From positions 1,798,001-1,862,000 of the forward strand of contig JASSKH010000029.1 in assembly GCA_031763025.1 (NCBI GenBank): a stretch of 64,000 bases of DNA. Direction: 5' to 3'. This document shows, piece by piece, positions 43,539 through 54,002 of this stretch (the stretch's first letter is position 1; every line of letters begins with the position of its first letter). Origin of the DNA: Macrocystis pyrifera. Taxonomy: Eukaryota; Sar; Phaeophyceae; Laminariales; Laminariaceae. A model generated the notes under the pieces. The model was not told where the DNA came from, did no database searches, and worked only from the letters and a program-made list of their open reading frames with translations. Made by a program: the position numbers and the translations under genes.

Positions 43539-44606
43539 TTGACTGACAGACAGCTGGGCACCCTCGCGTTTCACGTCAGATTTGCCGTCACGCTCGGGGC
43601 TTGCCACGGTAGTGGTGGCCACGCCAGCGATGGCGCTTCGGTGATCGGCACATTACGCCAGCGATGGCACTTCGGTGATCGGCACGGGCCTGCGCGCCGT
43701 CCGTGTGGCCCCGACTACGTGACTCGAGCGGTGCGGGCACCTCGGGTGGCGGCCCCGGCCCGTCTATTCCGCATATCGTCGGCGCGTTCGCCGTCGTCGG
43801 GGGTGAACGGGCAGCGTCCAAGAGGAGCAGGCGGTACAGAGAAGCAGGCGTCGTCAGCGGTGTCGCCAACGGGTCGTGGGATGACCACGGCAGTACCCTG
43901 GGGTAGCTCGGTTGGACCCCCCAGTTCGCGCAGATGGCGTGGGGAGCGGACCTGGGGCTCGAAGGGCACTCGACTACAGCAGCTCCAATCAATGTACACG
44001 CTACTAGACAGGAGAGTGGTCAGCGCTACCGGTGTCGCAAGATGGGGGTACCGCGGCGGGTACCTCGACGGGGAGGCGTCACCGGGTCCCGGAAGCGGAG
44101 TCACTGGTCAGGGGTGTGGTCAGTGCTACCGGGATCGCGAGATGGGGGTACCGCAGCGGGTACCTCGACGGGGAGGCGTCACTGGGTCTCGGAGGCGGAG
44201 TCACTGGACAAGCTTCACTCTGCTGCAGATGGACACGTTTCACGCGTGGTGGAACTTGTACGATCCGAGCAGCGAGCGGAGCCGCCCCGCAGCCCGAGAC
44301 GAGAGGGCGAGAGAACGCCCCGCGCTGAGTAGAAAGGAGGCGCTGAGAAATTCGCGATCGGCACGAACGTCAGCCGGTCGAGGGCTGAAAGGGGCGCGGG
44401 GCAACCCGGGCAGGTCTACGACTTTACTCGCCGTATTGGCGCGTCCAATGCGAGGATTCCTTGGAGTGGGAAGGCGAGGGTGGGGCCGCGGGCGCGCGGT
44501 TCCGAAGATCGAGCAGCTCGTCCGGGGTCCATCTTCGAGTACAGCCGCGCGCAACACCGGCTCACCTGTCTTGGTGGTGTCGACTTCGAAGCTTCGGGGG
44601 GGTTGA
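43539..44606 (+). other. GC-rich long open frame of doubtful coding status
   Basis: A 355-codon open frame in a locally GC-rich island, with long open frames on the minus strand too. It spans a 34 bp direct repeat (43621-43688) and a 100 bp tandem repeat (44016-44215). The two 100-bp units are read in different frames within this one open frame, which a real repeat-containing protein would not do. No domain is recognised. I regard it as open because of composition, though a short exon within it cannot be excluded. Confidence 0.25.
44016..44215. repeat. 100 bp tandem duplication
   Basis: Two units starting GTGGTCAGYGCTACC at 44016 and 44116, each with GGGGTACCGC and GGGGAGGCGTCAC. Confidence 0.93.
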
Positions 44607-44897
44607 TGGACGAGGAGCGTCTTACACTATTGCTCCGGGGTGGCGATTCTGGAAGAACTTGTTCTAAGCGGGGGAGGAGGAGCGGGATGCCGCTGGGGGG
44701 CGTTGGTCTAGGCCAGCGGCACTTTGGAAAAACCAACCCACTTAGCTCGGCAACAGACTTACGAATTTGCAGGAGGTAATTGTTTTGGTAGGCGCCAAGT
44801 GATTGCTATGTTGAAGTCACGCAGAAAAAAGACCCTGTAATTCGCTTTACGGTCGCGATCTGTGTATCTATGCCGCTCGACTCTATAACATATATAC

Positions 44898-45110
44898 CGG
44901 TAATACGCCGCAGAAGCGTCCGGGTTAGACATTCAGCATGGTGAAGCCGCTAGCGGGGCAGCAGGCCCCTCAGCGGATACCAAACAAAGCGGGGTCGCTG
45001 CGTGTACATGTTCGCACAAATACATGGCAGAAAATAACTCGAGTTTTCTGTTTGCGGGGGTGACTTGCTTTATTATGATAGAATCCTATTAACAGTGTAC
45101 GCCGCGACTT
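44898..45110. repeat. ~190 bp dispersed repeat, copy 2
   Basis: Diverged direct partner of 37558-37750. Confidence 0.6.
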
Positions 45111-45556
45111 CCCGTTTGAGAGAACACATAGTTTAAAATTAGAGTCAGATGTCAGATAGATATATGTTCAAGTACAGCACTGCAGCAACACAGGTTAATC
45201 GTGCCACACACGTGTCTGCGTAATGAGTGACGCATGTATGTATAATAGCTGCCTAATTACTGGAGACCGCTACAGCTGTGACTTAAGCTAGGGCTGGCTA
45301 ATAGGCGGAGGTGCTGCGGTTCGCGCATGAGGCCACGCCTAGCAAGTCGGCAGCTGTTGTAAAATGCTTATTTCATGACAATAGGCACCTGCCTACAATG
45401 CCCCGGGGGCTGTTGTTAAGCTTAACTGGTACATGGGATATACATACTCCTTGAATTCTTCAGCTGCAATTCTGCAGCTGCAGCTGCAGTTTTTGTCTTC
45501 CTCATTTGATCAAATGTACGAGTATTCCGTCATGAATATGCATGTACAAATAGGTA

Positions 45557-45565
45557 TACCAGGTA
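45557..45565. repeat. TACCAGGTA motif 9
   Basis: Exact 9-mer, context GTA-motif-TAC, with an AACCAGGTA relative 15 bp downstream. Confidence 0.8.
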
Positions 45566-45639
45566 TACAAGTACACTCAAACCAGGTACAATACTGCTGG
45601 TACGTTCCTATTTTGCTGGGATTTTCCAATTGTGGGTAG

Positions 45640-45840
45640 GTACCTTGCCGGGAATTTAATACACAGCATTTTTTGTTTCTACGAACAGTACGTCACTGGT
45701 GTTGTCATGTGCACTATCCTCGTTGTTGATGTAATGCGATCGGGTGGAAAAAATGCTGTGAGCCTTAGCAAATAAACGCCGAGAAAACATCGCGGCCACG
45801 CAGACACGAGCACGGCGACTCCAGATGTTTTACGTATTGA
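45640..45840. repeat. ~200 bp dispersed repeat, copy 1
   Basis: Matches 59945-60145 in direct orientation (AATACACAGCATTTTT, TGTAATGC, GGAAAA(A/G)ATGCTGTG, CACGCAGACA, CTCCAGATGTT). The match stops where the SINE at 45844 begins. Confidence 0.85.
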
Positions 45841-45843
45841 CAT

Positions 45844-46082
45844 TTTTTTTTTTTTAAAATCATCACTGTTACTTTCCAGCCTAACTCGTAGGAGGTTTTA
45901 CCCTCAGCGATCTTCTGGGTAAGCCGTGGTCACAGGTGTCGTCCCTTCTCTCCCCCGGTACGTGCCTTCAATTTTTTATCGCGCATGGGGTTCAGCATTC
46001 CCACTGCTCGTCGATTTTCATCGAACGTACAGCTAACTCACGCTCTCGGGCTTTCCGCTAATAATCAATTTTATGCAAGAAA
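45844..46082 (-). mobile_element. tRNA-derived SINE, copy 1 (5'-truncated)
   Basis: Minus-strand SINE body with a poly(T) run at its left edge (the A-rich 3' tail), then the body shared with the copies at 59171 and 61796. Landmarks are AGCCGTGGTCACAGGT, CCCGGTACGTGCCTT and GTTCAGCATTCCCACTGCTC. The tRNA-like head is missing. An 8-bp target-site duplication, ATTGACAT, is present at 45836-45843 and 46083-46090, which proves retroposition. Confidence 0.92.
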
Positions 46083-46090
46083 ATTGACAT

Positions 46091-47484
46091 ATGTATACGT
46101 ATATTTGTCAATTTTTCGTACTTTTGCCAACTTTTCTCTTCGCACGAGCACTTTTAGGCAAAACTGTAAGTACACGGACACGGGAAGCCATGCCGGACAC
46201 ATTGGTCTAGGTCTCGGCGCGATCCGTGCACTCTGAAGCGCGTGGCAGGCGCTTAAAGTTTTTTTTCCGGCGGGAGTGGATAAGACGATTTTCCCTGGTT
46301 TCGGTAAAGAGGCCTTATTTTGTACGTACGTATCGGTATAGTGTGATGCTCTCTGTTTTCTCCCCCCGGCTCTCATGAGCTGTGAGCACATAGCTCAGGC
46401 ATATACCAGGAACACAACAGACAACATGCACAGATCCCATTGTTCCCACGCTGCCGCCCACACGCCGTGCGTGTTCGACACGCCCATATGCGCAGTGTTG
46501 CTGTGGTTGGTTGTGTCTCTGTCAGAGCCTGTCCTCCGCATTCCATCGTCTGCCATATATATTTTTTATCCGCATGTACCCAGGATGACGTACAAAAATA
46601 TCCCATACGTACATACATTTTTTTTGGGTTGTTGCACGGAGCACGGACCACCGCCTAGAGAACAATGGAATATCCACAGCAGTGCACAGAGCGTGCTTAC
46701 CTACAGCTTCCTACAGCACTACAACCAACCCTGCTGCCCAGCAGCAGCAGTGAGCACACCTTGCGCGTATGGATGATCGTACTGCGACTCATTCGTACAG
46801 CAGCGTTCGTAACATACTTACAGCAGTACAGTAGTTCTGATTGCAGTGTGTCCTACATTGCTGACCGATAGATCCTAGAGCCAGCTGAAAGGGGATCAGT
46901 ACACGTACGTTCCTCGCGTGGCATTTTACAGCAGTACTGCTGAATATGCAGTCATACCTGTACAAAAGCTACTCTACTGCTGTAGGAGATCGTGCAAAGT
47001 GTTTTAGATCGCATAAAAAATACGACATGCCAGTTGTACGAGCACTGTTCTAGCGTATACCCTAAACTGCGCTGGATCACATTTTCGTTTCCGAGGTTCG
47101 ACTCGCACCATCCACGTTTTTTTTTTTTTTAATTTCAATTTTGACTATTTTTGTACCAGAACTTCAACAGAGTACTACAGTAATAATAATACATTCGTCC
47201 ACACCTTGCTTTTCTGAACGTATAATATGATAGAGTATATGTTACTTGTGTGTTTTAGCTCAAATTAAAGAGTTTGGGCACGCTTGTGTGTGGCGTGCGT
47301 TCATACCTCAACATTTCACAGCTATTATATTCCGAATACTTGGCAGTAAAGCAAGGTATGTTCGAGAAAATACTGTTGCTACGATTACCGTAGGTACTTC
47401 GTACACTCGCAGTATTTCGGGGTTTTTTGTACTCGAGATACTGCGAGTACTGACTGGCTGTATTTTGAGGTTCTGTATAGATAC
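46091..47484. other. No supported gene
   Basis: Several frames of 60-130 codons on both strands without domains. CTGCTG/CAGCAG bits and repeated TACAGCAGTA-like elements are scattered between 46730 and 46990. Confidence 0.35.
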
Positions 47485-47593
47485 TACTACGGGGGTCCAT
47501 AGTTAACGGGACCAAATTTTGTTAGTAAACATACGCAAATATATATGTTTTTATGTACACCATAGGTCCTGTTAACTATGGACCCCCGTAATA
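47485..47593 (+). mobile_element. MITE, TTACGGGGG family, copy 8
   Basis: Complete copy. One base of the left end is changed (CTACGGGGG) and the right TIR is intact. Same orientation as the copy at 4225. Confidence 0.92.
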
Positions 47594-47722
47594 CTGCGTA
47601 TACTTTCTTCGGGCTCGCACTAATGCGGGGTTCGCTACTGCTGCTGGCATGGATACCGCCTGTTGTGCTTCAAGTATCTTGGGGTGCTGTACCGCGGGTA
47701 CTACAAGTATACCAGTAAGTAC

Positions 47723-47831
47723 TATTACGGGGGACCATAGTAAATAGGACCAAATATTGTTAGTAAAAAAAGTTAAATATATAGGGTTTTATGTACACCA
47801 TAGGTCCTGTTAACTATGGACCCCCGTAATA
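47723..47831 (+). mobile_element. MITE, TTACGGGGG family, copy 9 (mosaic ends)
   Basis: Complete copy. The left TIR is the GACCATAGTAAATAGG variant while the right TIR is the GTTAACTATGGACCC form, so the two ends belong to different subfamilies. Confidence 0.92.
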
Positions 47832-48830
47832 GTCTATAGCAGTATTTCGTCCATTGGTAGTGTTCGTACCGCTGCTTCTTCTGCGAGACTCAGTACTCAC
47901 AGTAATGAAATAGCCTCAATATGCCCAGTATACTTCGAGTATGAAGTATACTTCAACCGTTTGTGCACCGTGTCGACAAGTCTCAGGCCCAGCTTTTGGC
48001 ACAAAACACACACAGATAGTCCCACACGAGTGGGAGTTGGAGCAAACTACTTTCGCTGGAGACAACTTGAGCACCCAAAGCAGTCTGCCAGTATTTCGAT
48101 ACCAGGTATAATATTATGCATGACTGCGAATGCTCTCAGTTTCTCGAGGTTCTGTACTGGGCATATATTGCGTTTACCCCAAGTATTTACGTCGTGTTTC
48201 GATACTACTGCGGGTACATACTTTAAGCAACCTGTATTCTCGGGGTTCGGTACTGCTCACACTCTCATTGCTCTCAGTATTTGTGGGCCTTTTCTCAGTA
48301 CTCGCAGTAGTTTTGCCGCCAGTACTCCAATACTCTCAGTACTCGGACTACGATTTGTTCTCCGATTTGTTCTCGAGCATTTACCTGTGAAACCTTGATA
48401 TTATACCCTGAGCACCAAGAAACATTTATTTTGGGGGAACATATATATTGTAGTACCATTATGTATATATGTGCTGCACCTTATTACTCAGCCGGTCACA
48501 AAGTATTATGGCGCAACCTCGACCTCGCGCAACTTTTATTATGTACTTACGAATCAATCGCCGCGAGTCAGCTGGATCAATATATCTCGACTTACCGATA
48601 CCCTATTATATATTATTATGGTAATGATCCCACACTGATTCCGCGAACAGCAGTATAATATAGTCTGTCCTCAAAAAATAAGCTGTGTGTTCTTCACGTT
48701 AAAATTATGGGTGGGTGCAGGTGCTACTTCTAAAAAAGTGTGCAGGGTTTCATACGAGTGTTATTATTTCGCTCTTGCGCCACTCCCCTATTAATACGGC
48801 ACCTCCCGGAGGGGAACCTTGTATAGTCTA
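47832..48830. other. No supported gene
   Basis: Repeats of AGTACT(C/T)GCAGTA-like sequence, including TTCTCAGTACTCGCAGTA, give short-period structure at 48200-48380. No coding sequence is supported. Confidence 0.35.
48100..48108. repeat. TACCAGGTA motif 10
   Basis: Exact 9-mer, context CGA-motif-TAA. Confidence 0.8.
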
Positions 48831-48849
48831 TTAATACTATTGTTAGTAA

Positions 48850-48981
48850 TACGTGCTACGTATGCCAACAAGGAACGCTGCGAGAGTCGTGGACGTGTCC
48901 ACAATAATATTGAATGAAAATTATAGAAGCGACGTACCAGGCCGTCAGCGCGGAGCCACGTTAGATGGTGACCTGTATATA
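48850..48981. repeat. 368 bp-type repeat, left part interrupted by the triplicated array
   Basis: CAACAAGGAACGCTGCGAGAG, GAAAATTATAGAAGCG, GTCAGCGCGGAGCC and TGGTGACCTGTA match 60155-60255 and 60520-60620. The match ends at CCTGTATA, where unit 1 of the array starts. The repeat appears to continue on the other side, at 59512. Confidence 0.75.
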
Positions 48982-50544
48982 GATACAACTATAATTACGA
49001 TTTTTGAGGTCGTTGTCACTTGCTAGCTCTTGGCAGACAGACCGACTGATAGACAGCTCTTCGCAAACAGCCCTTCTTCTTTGAAACAGCCAAACAGCCA
49101 AACAACCTTTCTTCCTTCTTTGAAACAGCCGAACAGCCAAACTTTTCTTCTTTCTTCTTCCGCAAACTGCCAACCAATAGACAGCTCTTTGCACGGCGCC
49201 TACAAGAGGCGTCTCGCCTTCGACGACACGAACGGCATAGGTGCAGCTGTCGGCGGCCAAGCTGCTGCTGTCGGTGGCCAACCTGCTGGTGCTGCAACCC
49301 CCGCCTCTCCCTTCTCCACGCCCCCTAAGCTCACCTCCCCCTCGTCGAGAGGCGCGTGGTCCTCGCCCTCTGGCAAGAGAGCGGCAACGACAAAGACCGA
49401 CCTGGTGCCGGCTGTTGTTTGCGACCAGTGCACGGACCAGCACTTACTTGGTCAAGAACTCCGCACCTGGTGGCAAAAACGTGGCCTTCGCCACCTGCAA
49501 GGATCTCACGTGCGTGGTGGCGGGATCATCCTGACAGGGCAACCGACTGCGAGTTCTGTGCTCGCCCGATCAAGGAAGGGACTGTCTCGTACTCCCTCGA
49601 GACTGCTGACAGTGGTGAGTGTCTTACGTCTATTGTGCATGCTGTATGTTGCCAGTACGTTTTTTTGGGGTTTTCAATTGCCTTTTTGCATACAAACTTT
49701 ACGTCGTTTATTTATTTTTTTACTCATCCATGCTCGTTCTTTCCCCTTCGTGCGTTGCGTCGGCTCCTCTTACACACAGTGCACGCGAACGCCAACATGC
49801 ACAACTGTTTGCGGGACGTGAACGAAGGAACGGAGGATTCAGCTGTCGCCGTCACCGCTGCACCGAACGACGTGAGTGCTGCTGCTACTGTGGTGCATTT
49901 TCGGTGCATGCACACGGTTTCTGTGTGTACATGTTTGGGTGACCCCACATGCTCATTTTGCTCGTTTTCGGCTGCCGCTGCTGCTGCTGCTGCTGTCAGC
50001 GCCACGCCGCGAGTGCTGCTGCTGCTGTGCACCTGCTTCTCCTGTGCACTCGCTGCTGCTGTAGTGCTGCTGCGTTGTTGCCGTGCTGTGCACCTGCTGC
50101 TCCTGTGCACTTGCTGCTGCTGTATGTAGTGCTGCTGCGTTGTTGCCGTGCATCATGCTGGAAGCGTACATATTTTCGGATCGTCAATTCCGTAGGTTTT
50201 GCGATAGCGGCATACCGGGGTACATGCTTTTTTTCTTCCTTATTTTCATATCGTTGCTATGCTGCTGCTGCTGCTGCCAACGCTGCCAACGCTGCTGCCA
50301 ACGCTGCGGCGATTCGTTGCAGCTTCTGCTGCTGCTAATGCTGTAGCTGCTTCTGCTGCTGCTGCTGCTAATGTGCTGCCGCAATATCCACTGAATGTTC
50401 GTATGTACTCGGATTACTGTTTTTCTTGGTCGTTTTTGTACCCAAATGGTTCCTTTTGATACGTGAAAAAATATTTTTGTCGTTTTGCTCCTGCATTTTG
50501 CGTACGTACTGCAATTTCTCGTTTTTGGCTTGGTTATTTTCATG

Positions 50545-50553
50545 TACCAGGTA
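50545..50553. repeat. TACCAGGTA motif 11, absent from sister units
   Basis: Unit 1 reads TTTCATG-motif-TATCG. Unit 2 reads TTTCATCTATATCG and unit 3 TTTCATATCG at the homologous positions (about 54240 and 57468). Confidence 0.85.
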
Positions 50554-51174
50554 TATCGTTGCTATGCTGCTGCTGTGGTGCTGCTGCGTTGTTGCCGTAC
50601 ATCATGCTGCACTTGTGTGTGTACATATTTCGGTATCGTCAATGAAATTCCGTAGGTTTTGCGACTGCGGCACACCAGGGTACATACTTTTTTTCTTCCT
50701 TATTTTCATATCGTTGCTATGCCGCTTCTGCCAACGCGGATTATTGTTTTTATTGGCCATTTTTGTACCCAAATGTTTTTTTTGATATGTAAAAAAAATA
50801 TTTTGGTCGTTTTGCTCCTGCATTTTGCGTACGTACTACTTTTTCTCGTATTTCGTATTGTTGCTATGCTGCTGTTGCGTTGTTGTCGTACAGCATGCGG
50901 AGGTGGGTCTATAGTGAGGTACCAAAAATACTTTTCGGACGGCCTCGGGGTACATACTTTTTTTCTCCCTTCTTTTCATATCGTTGCTATGCTGCTGCTG
51001 CCAACGCTGTGGCGATCCGTTGCTGCTGCTGCTGCTGCTGCTGCTCTGCTTTTAGTGCTGCCGCAATATTCACTGAATGTTTGTATGTACTCGGATAATT
51101 GTGTTTCCTGGTCGTTTTGTGGCGCTGCTGCGTTGTTGCCGTACATCATGCTGGGCATGATTTGTGTGTCTATT

Positions 51175-51660
51175 ATGGTAAATTATTTCTGAGCTCTCAG
51201 AACTGGGGTTTTAGGCTGAATATACGCGTTTTACTTGGCGGGAAAGCCAGAAACACCGATAGACTCCTCAAAATGCTCCCTGTAGTTTTTTGCGAGCTTT
51301 CAGGAACAATTTCCCGTTTCTCCAGAGTCCCAATTTGAATTTTAGAGCAGCCAATCACTTTTCTCTGGAGGGTCAGAAATAAAACTGTTGGTCAGAACTG
51401 GGGCCAGAAATAGTGGATATTCGAGGATTTTTGATGAAAAATCACGATGTCCTCAGAACTGGAAATATGGACGAACAGTCCTACGACGACTCTGGAGAAA
51501 TGGAAAAGTGCTCGAGAAAGCTCTCGGAAAACTATGGGGAGCATCGTGAGGAGTCTACCGGTGTTTTTGACAGTCCCGTTGAGTAAATCGCGGGTTTTCG
51601 GCAAAAAAAAGCCAGTTCTGAGACCCCCTCAAAAATTTCCCGTAATAGTTGGTCTTATTA
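51175..51660. mobile_element. Unit-1-specific ~490 bp foldback insertion
   Basis: Units 2 and 3 read GTGTCTATTACACTTAAAC continuously at about 54865 and 58100. Unit 1 has ~490 bp between CTATTA and TTACAC. The ends are imperfect inverted repeats (GGTAAATT...GAG..CTCAGAACTGG at the left, with its complement at the right), with an ATTA/TTA direct duplication at the borders. CAGAACTGG recurs internally. No coding capacity is recognised, so it is a non-autonomous element inserted after triplication. Confidence 0.8.
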
Positions 51661-52587
51661 TTACACTTAAACTTGTGCGTGTGTACATATTTCTGTATCG
51701 TCAATGAATTTTTTTGTGGTGCTGCTGCGTTGTTGCCGTACGTCATGCTGGACGTGATTTGTGTGTGTACTGTACCACACTTGTGTGTGTACATATTTCT
51801 GTATCGTCAATGAAATTACGTACTTTGCTGCTTCTGCTGCTGCTGCTGCTGCCGTTGTGTAGCAAGCGATTACGTACTGCTGTTGTGCCGCTGTAGAGTA
51901 GTACAAATAATGGCCTCTGCCCCCCCCCCCCCCCCCTTCCCCCTCCCCCGCCATTCCCTGCACGCCACTCCCGCCCCGCGCACCCTATATGTTTACTTCG
52001 ACCAGGTCCGTGGCAAGTGCTACAACTGCCGCCTGACGGACTCCACCATCAAAGACGGAGACATCATCATGCAAGCGCAAAAAGACTCCCTTCCATTTCG
52101 CCTACTCCAGGTCTTCGCGGAATTCCGAAGCAGTACGCCAAGCAGATTGTCGCCATCCAGGACGAACGAAAGGAAACAAATTGTTTCCCACATTTCCCAA
52201 AATCACGATTATTTCTTCGTACACATATCCAACGGGTTCAACAGCGAACAGATCCACATTCTGGGCCTCCCGCCTCGTTACTACAGCATCCTGGAAGACT
52301 ATTTACATATCATGTCTCATCCAAACTCCTGTGCTGGCTACATCGAAATCGCGGCCGCCCAGCAACTATACAACATTTCCATAACCGTTGTCGTTGCCGG
52401 CACTGCTGCTTTCTCTCCTGTCCCAAACCTTCCTTTAAACAACAGCCTGTATGTTGTATATCATCCACATACATGCCAAGCACTACTTCACTCTCTCCCC
52501 ACACTGATGAAATATGTTGTTCTTATTATTAGACGAATGTCATTCTTACTCTTGCGTCACCCGATCTTACGTTTCACATTACATTCA

Positions 52588-52600
52588 TAAATAAACGCGA
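52588..52600 (+). promoter_or_regulatory. Candidate poly(A) signal, unit 1
   Basis: CATAAATAAACG is conserved at the same place in all three units (also about 55795 and 59027), downstream of the OTU-like stop. Confidence 0.45.
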
Positions 52601-53026
52601 TTATTACATCCTTCACCGTTTCTTACACAAATACATTTAGTTTGGTTGGCTTTGGGCTATGTCGCCAATTAATTGCAGTTATATGTCCACGAAACGACGG
52701 AATACCCACTCCGAAGGAAAGCCTTGTAGATACAACTATAATTACGACTTTTGAGGTCGTTGTCACTTGCTAGCTCTTGGCAGACAGACCGACTGATAGA
52801 CAGCTCTTCGCAAACAGCCCTTCTTCTTTGAAACAGCCGAACAGCCAAACAACCTTTCTTCCTTCTTTGAAACAGCCGAACAGCCAAACAACCTTTCTTC
52901 TTTCTTCTTCGCCAAACAGCCAAACAACCTTTTCTTCTTTCTTCTTCCGCAAACTGCCAACCAATAGACAGCTCTTCGCACGGCGCCTAAAAGAGGCGTC
53001 TCGCCTTCGACGAACGGCATAGATAG

Positions 53027-53951
53027 GTACAGCTGTCGGCGGCCAAGCTGCTGCTGTCGGTGGCGAACCTGCTGGTGCTGCAACCCCCGCCTCTCCCTTC
53101 TCCACGCCCCCTAAGCTCACCTCCCCCTCGTCGAGAGGCGCGTGGTCCTCGCCCTCTGGCAAGAGAGCGGCAACGACAACGACCGACCTGGTGCCGGTTG
53201 TTGTTTGCGACCAGTGCACGGACCAGCACTTGGTCAAGAACTCCGCGCCTGGTGGCAAAAACGTGGCCTTCGCCACCTGCTAGGATCCCACGTGCGTGGT
53301 GGCGGGATCATACTGACAGGGCAACCGACTGCGAGTTCTGTGCTCGCCCGATCAAGGAAGGGACTGTCTCGTACTCCCTCGAGACTGCTGACAGTGGTGA
53401 GTGTCTTACGTCTATTGTGCATGCTGTATGTTGCCACGTCTTTTAAGAGTTTTCAATTGCCTTTTTGCATACAAACCTACGTCAAAGCGTTTATTTTTTT
53501 TTTACTCATCCATCCTCGTTCTTTCCCCTTCGTACGTTGGGTCGGCTCCTCTTACACACAGTGCACGCGAACGCGCACATGCACAACTGTTTGCGGGACG
53601 TGAAGCACACGATTTCTGTGTGTACATGTTTTGGTGACCCCACGTACTCATTTTGCTCGTTTTCGGCTGCCGCTGCTGCTGCTGCTGCTGTCAGCACCAC
53701 GCCATGAGTGCTGCTGCTGCTGTGCACCTGCTTATCCGGTGCACTCGCTGCTGCCGTAGTGCTGGTGCGTTGTTGCCGTGCTGTGCACCTGCTGCTCCTG
53801 TGCACTTGCTGCTGCCGTATGTAGTGCTGCTGCTTTGTTGCCGTGCATCATGCTGGAAGCGTACATATTTTCGGATCGTCAATTCCGTAGGTTTTGCGAT
53901 GGCGGCATACCAGGGTACATGCTTTTTTTCTTCCTTATTTTCATATCGTTG

Positions 53952-54002
<51 letters not shown>

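Larger units (their letters stand above)
49241..52590 (+). pseudogene. Zinc-finger/OTU-like gene, unit 1 copy
   Basis: Exon B (about 49241-49614) follows GGCATAG and encodes a Gly/Ala/Pro-rich linker, then VVCDQCTDQH, a C-x4-C pair (CKDLTC) in units 2 and 3, and, in a second frame, DCEFCARPIKEGTVSYSLE before a GTGAGT donor. Here TACTTGG replaces the TTGG of the sister copies and shifts the frame near 49446. Exon C (49780-49871) after CACACAG is phase-compatible and encodes NMHNCLRDVNEG. The 3' exon (about 51892-52530) encodes GKCYNCRLTDSTIKDGDII, then an OTU-like stretch (QIVSHISQNHDYF, GYIEIAAAQQLYNISITVVV, SLYVVYHPH). The C-x2-C then I-x-x-G modules resemble PARP-type zinc fingers (inference). 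Frameshifts near 52070 and 52470 and the exon B break make it a likely pseudogene. Confidence 0.45.
48982..52728 (+). repeat. Triplicated unit 1 (3747 bp)
   Basis: First of three direct units, starting GATACAACTATAATTACG. It contains, in order, a CTTTGAAACAGCC-type minisatellite, an exon with zinc-finger-like cysteines, a short second exon, a long CTG-rich region with nested ~450 bp sub-repeats, and a 3' exon with an OTU-like end. It is about 500 bp longer than units 2 and 3 because of a unit-specific insertion at 51175-51660. Confidence 0.95.
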
